From UMGS1590 sp900552455 (GTDB lineage: Bacteria > Bacillota > Peptococcia > Peptococcales > Peptococcaceae), in assembly GCA_963931105.1 (NCBI GenBank), contig OZ007004.1:1054001-1118000 (forward strand): a stretch of DNA of 64,000 nt, in the 5' to 3' direction. The translations under genes and the position numbers were made by a program. The notes under the pieces are model-generated. The model worked only from the letters and a program-made list of their open reading frames with translations, did not search any database and was not told the origin of the DNA. The first letter of the stretch is position 1, and each line of letters opens with the position of its first letter. This document shows positions 25,645-34,386 of the stretch, piece after piece.

Positions 25645-25786
25645 ACTTATATTATATCAGATCACATTCAAAATCACAATGCAAAACCGTACAAAAGATC
25701 GGCCAGGTATCTCCCCACTCTACGCAGCGTAGGTTGCGCCGCGACGCGCTGGCTGGTATCCTGTTCGTGAAAGGAGAGAAATCCTC

Positions 25787-26377
25787 ATGAACCACTACAT
25801 CACCGGCAGCGCCATCCGCGCGCTGCGCGAACAGCAGCATCTCACCCAGGCGCAGCTCGCCGAAAAACTCAGCGTCAGCGACAAAACCGTCTCCAAATGG
25901 GAGACCAGCCGCGGCCTGCCAGATATTTCCCTGCTCGAGCCCCTCGCGCAGGCGCTCAAGGTTTCCGTCGCCGAGCTGCTCACCGGCGAGCAGATCATCA
26001 ACACCAACCGCGCCGCCAACATGCTCAAAAGCCAGCTCTACGTCTGCCCCATCTGCGGCAACGTTTTTCAGTCCATGGGCCCAGCCATGGTTTCCTGCTG
26101 TGGCATCACCCTGCCGCCGTTGGAACCGGAAACGCCCGATGACACCCACGCCGCCAGCGTCGAGCACATCGAGGACGAGTATTACATCGCCATTGATCAC
26201 CCCATGACCAAGGAGCACTACATTTCCTTCATCGCCTACTGCACCGGCAGCCGCTTTGAGAGCGTCAAGCTCTATCCCGAAGGAAACGCCGAAGCCCGCT
26301 TTTTTGGTCGCGGCCGCGGCCATGGCTGGCTCTACTGGTACTGCAACCACCACGGCCTCTTCCGTCAGCGCATCTGA
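25787..26377 (+). CDS. XRE regulator fused to a superoxide-reductase-like domain
   Basis: 196 aa. Helix-turn-helix (about residues 8-65: LTQAQLAEKLSVSDKTVSKWE), then a Cys pair segment (CPICGN ... SCCG, about 83-103) and a desulfoferrodoxin/neelaredoxin-like beta domain (about 120-190) with HPMTKEHYISF and a late CNHHG. In superoxide reductases, His residues and one Cys of these motifs bind the active Fe. Inference: a DNA-binding sensor of iron or superoxide. Fits the oxidative-stress neighbourhood. Ribosome site AAAGGAGAG. Confidence 0.8.
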   Translation: MNHYITGSAIRALREQQHLTQAQLAEKLSVSDKTVSKWETSRGLPDISLLEPLAQALKVSVAELLTGEQIINTNRAANMLKSQLYVCPICGNVFQSMGPAMVSCCGITLPPLEPETPDDTHAASVEHIEDEYYIAIDHPMTKEHYISFIAYCTGSRFESVKLYPEGNAEARFFGRGRGHGWLYWYCNHHGLFRQRI

Positions 26378-26389
26378 GCATCCATCATT

Positions 26390-26421
26390 CCCCGAGCCCC
26401 GCGCTCGGGGATTTGTATTTT
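26390..26421 (+). terminator. Rho-independent terminator
   Basis: CCCCGAGC / GCTCGGGG stem with a T-rich tail. Confidence 0.75.
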
Positions 26422-26590
26422 GGCAGAAAATCCCAGCGCCCACAGCTGCCGCCTGCCAGAAAATCTCGCCAGCGCGCAGCATTCCGCGCGAAAGATCACC
26501 GCCGCTGTAAAATTTTCATGAAGCAGCCGCTAAATTTGCGATAACGACGAAAATTGACGGCGGATATTGTTTTTCAGAATGATGCATTTC

Positions 26591-26619
26591 TTGTAATCGC
26601 AGCGGCACTTTGTTATAAT
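26591..26619 (+). promoter_or_regulatory. Promoter of S-layer protein gene
   Basis: TTGTAA (26591-26596), 17-bp spacer, TATAAT (26614-26619). Confidence 0.75.
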
Positions 26620-26625
26620 AAAGAC

Positions 26626-26782
26626 ACGAATAACCTGTCGCGCGTCGGGAAAACCGAAATCGCGACAGCGTTATGCGACAGAAGCCAGACACCGTCAATA
26701 CGATCCGAGGGAGGGCTGGTGTTACCAAATCGACGCCCTGGCTTCATTCCTGCAAAATATTTTTTACTAAGGAGGAAAAAAC
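26626..26782 (+). other. Long structured 5' leader of S-layer gene
   Basis: About 157 nt. Stem 1: CTGTCGCG (26635-26642) with CGCGACAG (26661-26668) around an inner CGG-GAAAA-CCG hairpin. Stem 2: GAAGCCAG (26681-26688) with CTGGCTTC (26738-26745), enclosing ACACC/GGTGT, while GGGC near 26713 could instead pair with GCCC near 26735. The leader ends in AAGGAGG before the GTG start. It could be an mRNA-stability element or a riboswitch; class not recognised. Confidence 0.5.
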
Positions 26783-29428
26783 GTGTTAAAAAGAAAAAAC
26801 AAATGAGTCCTCAGCATTGTCCTCGCTGTAGCGATGATCGTTGGATTGTTCCCGGTCGCTGCGTTTGCGGACGGCGGCGACGGAACAACTGCTACTATTT
26901 ATGAAGCAAAAGTTGGTGAAACGGAATACGCAACTTTGGAAGAGGCCGTTAAAGAGGTTGCATCTGCAACGGAGAAAACAATTACATTGATTAATGATGT
27001 GACGCTTGAATCGCAGGTTACTCTTCCAGAAGGTGTTACACTGAACGGTGGTAGCCATAAGATTACTGCCGTCGCACCAGAAACCAAAAAATGGTCATCT
27101 GTTGACGGAAGCAAATATATGATTTTGGCTAACGCAGCAAACACTGTGATCAACGATGTAACGATGGATGCAAATCATAATGCCTATGGTTGCATCCAGT
27201 TTTACGCGACGACTGACGGTAAAGTTGAAGATGTAACATTAAAGAATGCACAAAACCTTGGTCTGATGGTCAATGCATCCCAGGTTACCGCTACTGGTAA
27301 AATTACACTTGATGGCAACGGCTGGGGCGATGTTATCAATGTAGGTTGGGGGAAAAATATTAGCGGTGTAACTCCCTGCTCTTTCGACGTATCTGAAGCA
27401 AATTTAGTTGGCGTTGATTCAATTTATGCGGATGCCGGCGATGTTGAGCGTGCAAATAACGCAATACCTCCTTCTGGCGATGGTAAAACTTCGATCACGA
27501 TCAAGACTCCTGATGGGCTCGTTCCAGTAAGTAGCGGTGACGAAGGAATTGCATTTGCTCCGGCGGATTCTCCTGTGATCGTCGCTACTGTTACCGGAGC
27601 AGATGGACAAACTGAATATTATAGTAACCTCCAGGCTGCTGTGGCAGGCGCAACTAGCGGAGACACTATTACTGTTGCTGCAGGAACGCAGGAACTTAAA
27701 GCGAATGAAAGCATCGTTCTTGACAAAAAACTTACTATCCAAGGTGTAGGAAAAGAAACTGTTATTAAAGGATCTGCTACAACAGATTATGGAAATGGGT
27801 TGTTTACTTTTAACAGTGGCAGTGAAGGCAGCGTTTTGAAAAACCTGACTGTTGAATACACTTCTTCCGCTGCTCAGCGTGCGGCCGTGTACTTTAATTA
27901 TGGTTTCACTGGTAACCAAGATAATGTAACTAAAATCCAAAATGTGGCATTCACAAGTGGAAAAAACGATACTGATCGTGGCAATGAAAAAGCAATTGCG
28001 ATCTCTTCCACATACATCGACGGTGGATATGTGGAGATAAGTGGTTGCAGTATCAATAATTTTGCCTATGGGATGTATTTTAATGGAATTCATAATTTGA
28101 CCATTGAGAACAATACTATTGATGGTACTAAGTACAATGCGATCAACATTGCAGGTGACAATCCTGACTATGATTGTAAAGACATTGTCATCAAAGATAA
28201 TGTTATGACGGACATTTCTTATGGTAACTACGAAGATGATGGCACTTATTCCAGTGGCATTAATTTTGGTTCAGCAGTCAACAATGTTAATATGGAAAAT
28301 AATGACATTACTATGTTGAATGGCAAAGCTCCAATGCATGTTGTTACTAAAGAAGGAGAAAGTGTTAGCAAAGTTGTCGTTACTTATATGGTAAATGACG
28401 ACGAATATGTTGTAATTATCGCTGATGTAACGGATGGAAAGGCAACTTTCACTGAACCTGTAGATCCTGTTGGAACGAACGGTTATAAATTCACTGGCTG
28501 GAATTATCCGGATTCCGTGATTGTTGCAGGAAATACCGTAACACTTACTGTCGGCGACGAAAGTGAATACACCTTCACCGCTCAATGGCAGCCACCATAC
28601 ACCGGCAAATATAGCTACGAAATTTTCACCAAGGTTGGTGAAAACGGCACGATCTCTGTGGATCGCTACGCCACCGAAGGCGATGATGTGACGATCACTG
28701 TTTCTCCTGACGAAGCGTACCTGCTGGATGAGCTGACTGTCACGGCCAATGGCAAGGAAGTGGAAGTCAAGGACAATGGCGACGGCACCTACACCTTCAA
28801 GATGCCAAGCGCTGACGCGAAGATCGTGGTCACCTTTGCAGAAGATTCTGACTGGGAACCAGAACCGGAAGAACCTGCTATGCCATTCACTGATGTGAAC
28901 GAGGGCGACTGGTTCTACGATGTTGTGCTCTATGCGTACGACAATGGTCTGATGACCGGTGTTTCCGCAACGGAATTTGCACCAAATCAGACGACGACCC
29001 GCGGTATGATCGTTTCCATGCTGGCGCGTCTGGAAGGTGTGACGAGTGCTGAAAGTGCTGGCTTCACTGATGTGGCGGACAGCGACTGGTACGCCACTGC
29101 TGTGAACTGGGCAGCGAGCGTTGGCGTTGTCAACGGCTACGAAGACAACACCTTCCGTCCAAACGCACCGATCACCCGCGAACAGATGGCAGCGATCCTC
29201 TACAACTATGCCGACTACAAGGGCTATGATGTGAGCGCCCGCGCCGACCTGTCTGACTACGCGGATGCAGCAAGCATCTCCAGCTGGGCAGAGGATGTGC
29301 TCGCCTGGGCAAATGCTGAAGGATTGATCAACGGTATGACCGCTACGACGATCGACCCACAGGGCGCAACGACTCGCGCACAGACTGCTGCAATGTTTGA
29401 ACGTTTCCTGACGGCGCACGAAGCGTAA
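26783..29428 (+). CDS. S-layer-type surface protein with C-terminal SLH triplet (in-frame TGA at codon 8)
   Basis: AAGGAGG at 26770-26776 points to GTG 26783, giving MLKRKNK, then TGA (26804-26806), then VLSIVLAVAM in the same frame: together a textbook signal peptide (basic start, hydrophobic core, A-A-F-A cleavage). The only uninterrupted start is ATG 26834, which has no ribosome site and only half a signal peptide. The body of about 850 aa holds a beta-helix-like region (about residues 60-500 of the ATG form), InlB/Listeria-Bacteroides-type repeat segments (about 510-670) and three SLH domains (about 690-860, TTRGM, ITREQ, TTRAQ motifs). Inference: a cell-wall-bound structural or adhesive protein that this sequence shows as nonsense-interrupted, unless TGA is misread or an error. 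Confidence 0.85.
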
Positions 29429-29442
29429 GCGGAATAGTTTTC

Positions 29443-29471
29443 AAGACACCTCTTCGGGGGTGTCTTTTTTC
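29443..29471 (+). terminator. Rho-independent terminator
   Basis: AAGACACC / GGTGTCTT stem followed by T-run. Confidence 0.9.
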
Positions 29472-29506
29472 GTTTTGGCAGCGGCAATTCCTAATAAAAA
29501 ATGAAG

Positions 29507-29560
29507 ATTCTTAATCTTGTCTTAAGAATTGAGACAGAAGCGCAGGTTGTCGGGTATAAT
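29507..29560 (+). promoter_or_regulatory. Operator-like inverted repeat and -10 of lipoprotein gene
   Basis: ATTCTTAA-7 nt-TTAAGAAT is a perfect 8-bp inverted repeat (29507-29529). A TATAAT -10 lies at 29555-29560, but no good -35 is seen at 17-18 bp, which suggests that an activator binds the repeat. Confidence 0.45.
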
Positions 29561-29612
29561 AGAGGGAGAAAAATTGAACGCACACTGTCCCCGGTGAAAG
29601 GAGAGGACGACC

Positions 29613-30830
29613 ATGAAAAAGAGAGGATTCGCACTGGCGCTGATCCTGACAGCAGCGCTCTGCCTGGCAGGCTGCGCGAGCGAGGAAGTGACGCAGAATG
29701 AAGTGGTGGATGTGTCAAACGCGACGCCGGATGAGGCATCGGAATCTGGTGCGCCGCCGATGATGGCGCAGACGATCATCAATAGTGGGATGCCGCTCCA
29801 GCACGAAAGCTGGAAGATGGCGCGTGAGGGCGGCATGACGTATATCGAGCGCTGGCCGCAAGGGTCGTTTTCGGCGATCACGCGCATCGGCAGCGCGCGG
29901 GATGTGGTGATCACGCCGCAGCACACGGGGCATGATCTGGATGCGGAGAGTTATTTTATCGATGAGGAGTTTCTCTGCTGGCTGGAATGGCCGGGCATTC
30001 CAGATGCGCAGGACGAGAACTGGTATGTGTATCTGCAGAAGCGGGACGACGGCGCACCGATTTTGTTGGACGAGGGGCCGTATTCTTACGAGCGCGGGAG
30101 TGTGCGCGGAAACTGGCTGATGCTGGATTATGAGGACGGCAATGTGATCTGGGTGAAGCCGTACGGCGATTTTCAGATCAAGCTTTATCGGTCGGCGACG
30201 GGCGAAACGACGGAGCTGGACCGTTCGCAGAATATGGGCACGCAGGTGGCGATCGGTGAGAACGATGCGGTCTGGACGAAAACGGGCGAGCATAATTATG
30301 TGACGCTCATGCACTGCGATCTGGCGACGGGCACGGTGTCTGAGCTGGCGCATTGGAAAACGGAGCAGGAAAAGATGACGGATCCTGTGATCTGCGGGCA
30401 TTATCTGTTGATGATCGCCAGCTGGGGTGGCGAGCTTTGCGTGTATGATCTGGAAACGAACGAATGGACGACGCGCGTTGATGTGGCGCCGCCGGCGTTC
30501 GACGATTACGGCATGGGGCTGATGGGCCGGCCGATCGTGTTGGATGATGAGCATGTGGCGCTGTCGCTGCAATCGCCGGCGCATCCGTATCAGCTGCCGG
30601 TGCTGGATCTGGAGAGCGGCACGGTCTATCGCGCGGAGTCGGAGCCGTACACGCCGTTGTATGTGGTGACGGAGGATGTGGACGAAGAAACGCTGGAGGA
30701 GCTGGGCGGCAGTGCGATCTGTGACATTCAGCCGGTGGCGCGCGAGTATGAGACGAACGCTGTGTACAAGCTGTTCCTGACGGATAACGGCATTGAGCGG
30801 CTGGTGGAGATGGTGAATTTTCACTGGTAA
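29613..30830 (+). CDS. Lipoprotein with beta-propeller-like repeats
   Basis: 405 aa. Signal peptide with lipobox L-A-G-C (Cys about residue 22), then a Ser/Glu-rich tether and about 340 residues of repeating Trp/Tyr/Asp-rich beta strands (LCWLEWPG, NWYVYLQ, GNVIWVKPYG, WTTRVDV) suggestive of a beta-propeller. No named family recognised. Expected to be anchored on the outer face of the membrane. Ribosome site AAAGGAG. Confidence 0.75.
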   Translation: MKKRGFALALILTAALCLAGCASEEVTQNEVVDVSNATPDEASESGAPPMMAQTIINSGMPLQHESWKMAREGGMTYIERWPQGSFSAITRIGSARDVVITPQHTGHDLDAESYFIDEEFLCWLEWPGIPDAQDENWYVYLQKRDDGAPILLDEGPYSYERGSVRGNWLMLDYEDGNVIWVKPYGDFQIKLYRSATGETTELDRSQNMGTQVAIGENDAVWTKTGEHNYVTLMHCDLATGTVSELAHWKTEQEKMTDPVICGHYLLMIASWGGELCVYDLETNEWTTRVDVAPPAFDDYGMGLMGRPIVLDDEHVALSLQSPAHPYQLPVLDLESGTVYRAESEPYTPLYVVTEDVDEETLEELGGSAICDIQPVAREYETNAVYKLFLTDNGIERLVEMVNFHW

Positions 30831-30835
30831 ATGAA

Positions 30836-30880
30836 AAGACCCTGCGATCGGAATGGTTCGATCGCGGGGTCTTGGTTTTT
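30836..30880. terminator. Terminator hairpin between convergent genes
   Basis: AAGACCCTGCGATCG / CGATCGCGGGGTCTT stem (one mismatch) with a T-run on the plus strand. Confidence 0.8.
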
Positions 30881-30884
30881 GTGA

Positions 30885-31763
30885 TCAGAGTTTGGCGGTC
30901 ATCCAGGCGAGCCAGGCGTCGCAGGCGTGTTCGGCCTGGGCGCGGCCTTGCTGCCAGGCGGCTTCGAGCTTTTCTTTGTCATGCTCTGTGCGCTCGACGG
31001 GCATTTCGTCGGGATAGAGAACGAGGGCGCGGCCGCTGGCTTCAAGCTCGTCGATGAGATCCATCTGGCGGTTGTAGTTGGCGGCGCGGGTTTCCATGGC
31101 GGCGAGCACTTTTGGATAATTGCGATAGAGCACGCGGGTGGCGGCGTTGTTCTTTTTCACTTCGCGGCGGAATCCGCGCACGTGGGTTGGCAGGATGACG
31201 AAGCGCTCGATGCCGGCGGCGATGGCTGGTTCGAGGACGAATCCTTCGTGGACGCCGCCGTCGATGTAAGGCTGGCTGTCGATGTAGGTGGACGGCATGA
31301 CGACGGGCAGAGAGCTGGAAGCACGGCAGATGCGGCAGAGGTCGCCGTAGCTGGTGATGTCGGCTTTGTTCCAGTAGCGGATCTGGCCGGTTTCGGCGTT
31401 GAACGCGGAGAGGGCGATCTCGATGTCGCTGTCGCAGAAGGTTTGCCAGCTGTGCTGGGTGAGGTCGTCATCGAAGAAGGATTCTTCGTAGATGTAGTGG
31501 GAATTGAAATAGCCGTGGCCGCGCAGAAAATGGCTGGCGCCGATGAAGTTTGGATCGTCGGCGATGTCGACGAAGCAGCGATGCAGGCGCGCCACATTGC
31601 GCAGGAGATAGCAGACGGCGATGGAGGTTCCGGCGCTGACGCCGGTGATATAAGGAAAAACGACGCCGCGCTCGATGAGCACGCTGGCCATGCCGCCGGT
31701 GACGGCTGCGCGCATACCGCCGCCTTCGCAGATGAGCGCCGTGTTATTGATGAAGTATTGCAT
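30885..31763 (-). CDS. Patatin-like phospholipase
   Basis: 292 aa from the ATG at 31763 (AAAGGAGC upstream). Oxyanion motif E-G-G-G-M-R (residues 13-18), nucleophile Ser43 in GVSAGTS, and the dyad Asp in Y-I-D-G-G (about residue 167). Cytoplasmic serine acyl hydrolase of the RssA/YlbK-type bacterial group, acting on membrane lipids or acyl esters; substrate unknown. Monocistronic. Confidence 0.88.
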   Translation of the reverse strand: MQYFINNTALICEGGGMRAAVTGGMASVLIERGVVFPYITGVSAGTSIAVCYLLRNVARLHRCFVDIADDPNFIGASHFLRGHGYFNSHYIYEESFFDDDLTQHSWQTFCDSDIEIALSAFNAETGQIRYWNKADITSYGDLCRICRASSSLPVVMPSTYIDSQPYIDGGVHEGFVLEPAIAAGIERFVILPTHVRGFRREVKKNNAATRVLYRNYPKVLAAMETRAANYNRQMDLIDELEASGRALVLYPDEMPVERTEHDKEKLEAAWQQGRAQAEHACDAWLAWMTAKL

Positions 31764-31913
31764 GGATGGATGCTCCTTTGCAGAGAAGTTGTCTCTATTA
31801 TAGCACAAACGCGGGCGTCCGTGGCAGAGCGTGCAATTTTATTCGTGGATTTGCGGTACGCTATTACATAAAACTGTGGCAGGGAACGGTTTTGTGTAAT
31901 AGACGAGCAACAA

Positions 31914-31952
31914 AAAAGCGCTCGCCATCTGCTGTGGATGGCGGGCGCTTTT
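31914..31952. terminator. Bidirectional terminator hairpin
   Basis: AAAAGCGCTCGCCATC pairs with GATGGCGGGCGCTTTT; T-run downstream of the Lys-rich gene on the minus strand. Confidence 0.75.
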
Positions 31953-31955
31953 GGT

Positions 31956-32477
31956 TCAGGCTTCTTTGTCGGCGTTTTTCTTTTCTTTCTTGGACTTTTT
32001 CTTGTCCTTCTTTTTATCTTTTTTCTTTTCGCCTTTGTCTTTCTTATCTTTCTTTTTGCTGCCGTCTTTTTTGGCTTTTTTCTCTTTCTTTTCTTTCTTC
32101 TCGTCCTTGTCTTTTTTATCGGACTTCGCTTTTTTGTCCTTCTTGGATTTTTTCTTATCCTTCTTTTTGCCTTTTTTCTTTTCTTTTTTCTCGTCGGCGG
32201 CGAGGATTGGGGTGTCGTCGGAGATTTCTTCGTCTTCCTTATAAATGAGGTCGTCCTCTTCTTCGATGTCGAAATCGTCGTCGCTGTCGAAGCTGCTGTC
32301 GGCTTCTTCGGCGATGAGGCTGTCGTCGTCAGCTGCGCTGGAGAATTCTTCGACGGTGACGCTGGTTTCTTCGGCGAGCGGCTCGTCGTGGATGATGGCG
32401 TTTTCGCTGCCTGCGATGAGGATGGCGTCGATCTTTGGCTCTTCAGCAGCAGGCGTCTGTTCGTTGATGTCTTTCAT
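31956..32477 (-). CDS. Acidic-Ser / poly-Lys protein beside polyphosphate kinase
   Basis: 173 aa with two opposite halves: residues 1-95 are acidic and Ser-rich (DSDDDFDIEEEDD), residues 96-173 are about 60% Lys in K-K-D-K-K style repeats. No membrane segment or known domain. The gene starts 6 bp after the PPK2 stop, with AAAGGGG as ribosome site, so the two are one operon. Acidic-Ser-Lys (PASK) clusters are the known targets of lysine polyphosphate attachment in eukaryotes; Lys-rich tails also bind DNA or RNA. Inference: a polyphosphate-binding or polyphosphate-organising protein. Confidence 0.75.
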   Translation of the reverse strand: MKDINEQTPAAEEPKIDAILIAGSENAIIHDEPLAEETSVTVEEFSSAADDDSLIAEEADSSFDSDDDFDIEEEDDLIYKEDEEISDDTPILAADEKKEKKKGKKKDKKKSKKDKKAKSDKKDKDEKKEKKEKKAKKDGSKKKDKKDKGEKKKDKKKDKKKSKKEKKNADKEA

Positions 32478-32483
32478 GGTGGA

Positions 32484-34070
32484 TTACCCCTTTTGCTCTT
32501 CTTTTGGTTTGTTATCCTTAGCTTTAGTTTTGTCAGATTTTGGGTTTTCGCTCTTGTCTTCTGCTTTGAGATCTTTCTTTTCAATCTCTTCGATGGCGCG
32601 TGGTACGTCGATGTCGATGCCGCGTTTTTCAAAGGCTTTGCGCGCCGCGTCAATAAAATGCTCCAGCACATGCACGCGGGCGTAGCGCTTGTCCATGCTC
32701 GGCATGACGACCCATGGCGCGACGCTTGTGGAGGTGCGCACGATCATGTCGTTCATGGCTTCGACGTAGTCGTCGAATTTGTCGTGGTTGCGCCAGTCTT
32801 CGTCGGTGATCTTGTAATGCTTTTCCGGGGTGTTTTCGCGATCTTTGAAACGCTTGAGCTGCTCTTCCTTGTCGATGATGAGCAGGAATTTCAGCAGGAT
32901 GTAGCCGTCTTCGATGAGGGTTGCTTCCATTTCGTTGATCTCGTCGTAGGCATCCTGCCAGCGCTGTGTCGAAGCGAAGCCTTCGATGCGCTCAACCATG
33001 ACGCGGCCGTACCAGCTACGGTCGTAGATGGTGAGATGGCCTGGCGTTGGGAAGGTTTGGTAGAAGCGCCAGAGATAGTGATGGGCGAGTTCGTTTTTCG
33101 TTGGCGCTGCAGTGGTGGCAACGCTGTAGCTGCGCGGATCCATGAGTCGGGTCAGACGTTTGATGCAGCCGCCCTTGCCGGATGCGTCGGTGCCTTCGAA
33201 AACGACGATCGCCGGGATCCTGTGCAGATAGAGCTGATAGAGCAGATCGGCGGCTTCTTTTTGCAGCGGGCGCAGCTTGGCGCGGTATTCTGCTTCCGGC
33301 AGGGTTTTCTTGAGATCGACATTGGCCAGCGGATCGTAAACGACTGGCGGCAGCGGTTCGGCGCAGGTGGCCGGTGGTTTGTCGAGATGCCACTGCAGGC
33401 AGCGGATCAGCGTGGCGAGGATCTGCTTGGACGCGAGTTTTTTGTCCGATGCGTCGATCACGCGCCAAGGGCAGGAGAGCGAGGTTGTGTTGTTGATGAT
33501 GCGTTCAAAATGCTTGTTGAATTTGTCGTAGTGCTTCAGCTGGTAGTAGTCAAAATCCCCCAGCAGGAAGCTGCGGCTTTTGTCTTTGGCCATGGCGTCG
33601 AGGGCGTCTTCCATTTGCTTTTCGCTCTGATCCAGGAAAAATTTCACGACCAGACAGCCGTCGCTGGTGAGCAAGCGCTCGGTGAAACGGATATCGCGGA
33701 CGGCGTGCATAAATTCCATCTCGGAATAATCCGGATGGCGCATCAGCTCGCGATAAATGCTGTGGTCGAAAATGCCCATGCGGCCGTGGATCGGGAAGGC
33801 CTGGAAGAAGCGCCAGAGCATTGGGTGTTTCTTGTCGACGTCGGTGGCGTCGTCGAATTGAGTCAGGTGGTAGTAGCGTGGGTCCAGCTCGCGCACGAGA
33901 TCGTTGAGGATTTGGCCTTTGCCCGTCGCCTCCCAGCCGGAGAGGATGATCAGGAGACTGAGGTCGGTGTCCTTCATCTCGCGCTGCAGCGCACCAAGCT
34001 GACTGCCGAGTTCTGACGTTTTCATTTGCAGCAGTGGATCGTCTTTGGAAAATTTCATTTTCTTTAACAT
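32484..34070 (-). CDS. pap: Two-domain polyphosphate kinase 2 (polyphosphate:AMP phosphotransferase type)
   Basis: 528 aa with two tandem PPK2 domains. Domain 1 (about residues 15-240) has a P-loop-like S-G-W-E-A-T-G-K-G but a changed lid/Walker B (IFDHSIYREL). Domain 2 (about 265-480) has the full G-T-D-A-S-G-K-G-G and Y-D-R-S-W-Y-G-R. This architecture is class II PPK2, which phosphorylates AMP to ADP with polyphosphate; domain 2 is the likely active half. The last 30 residues are an extra Lys/Glu/Asp-rich tail (KSDKTKAKDNKPK), similar in composition to the partner protein downstream. Confidence 0.9.
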   Translation of the reverse strand: MLKKMKFSKDDPLLQMKTSELGSQLGALQREMKDTDLSLLIILSGWEATGKGQILNDLVRELDPRYYHLTQFDDATDVDKKHPMLWRFFQAFPIHGRMGIFDHSIYRELMRHPDYSEMEFMHAVRDIRFTERLLTSDGCLVVKFFLDQSEKQMEDALDAMAKDKSRSFLLGDFDYYQLKHYDKFNKHFERIINNTTSLSCPWRVIDASDKKLASKQILATLIRCLQWHLDKPPATCAEPLPPVVYDPLANVDLKKTLPEAEYRAKLRPLQKEAADLLYQLYLHRIPAIVVFEGTDASGKGGCIKRLTRLMDPRSYSVATTAAPTKNELAHHYLWRFYQTFPTPGHLTIYDRSWYGRVMVERIEGFASTQRWQDAYDEINEMEATLIEDGYILLKFLLIIDKEEQLKRFKDRENTPEKHYKITDEDWRNHDKFDDYVEAMNDMIVRTSTSVAPWVVMPSMDKRYARVHVLEHFIDAARKAFEKRGIDIDVPRAIEEIEKKDLKAEDKSENPKSDKTKAKDNKPKEEQKG

Positions 34071-34255
34071 AATATATCATTCCCTTTTCACGTGCTTAAA
34101 GAAACAACGTCTTGCTTTCATTATATCATAGGCGCTGGCGTTAAATCAGAGGAAATGTAAACAAAAGTGAAAAATTTATGTAAAGTCTGACGAATAGGCG
34201 TGTGCAATGGAATAAGAAAATTTGATGGCGCGCACGCTTGCGGCAAGCGGCGAAA

Positions 34256-34382
34256 AAATTGTCTCACATGCAGGCGGTTATGTGAGACAATTTTGCTGAA
34301 AATACAGGATTTGTCTCACATATTTGCAGCGAGCGGCGGCTGCGCATGAAAAAACCAGACGCTCGCGCTGAGCGCCTGGTTT
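34256..34382. repeat. Direct repeat copy 1 flanking AAA ATPase gene
   Basis: About 127 bp, nearly identical to 35665-35789 (offset about 1409 bp, a few substitutions). It contains a perfect inverted repeat AATTGTCTCACAT ... ATGTGAGACAATT (34258-34293), another TTGTCTCACAT half-site near 34311, and a terminator hairpin (CCAGACGCTCGCG / CGCTGAGCGCCTGG) that ends the ATPase gene on the minus strand. The rest of the 316-bp gap 34071-34386 carries the PPK2 promoter region (minus-strand TATAAT near 34122). Confidence 0.85.
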
Positions 34383-34386
34383 GCTG

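Noticed and set aside
26626..26782. c-di-GMP-I (GEMM) riboswitch
   Set aside because: The conserved GEMM core and tetraloop-receptor motifs are absent.
26804..26806. TGA as a selenocysteine codon
   Set aside because: It lies inside a signal peptide where Cys/Sec has no role, and I see no convincing SECIS hairpin directly downstream; Arg-to-stop mutation or error is simpler.
31938..34016. 692-aa plus-strand ORF opposite PPK2 and the Lys-rich gene
   Set aside because: Antisense shadow: low-complexity F/L/V/D composition mirrors Lys/Glu codons of real genes, no ribosome site.
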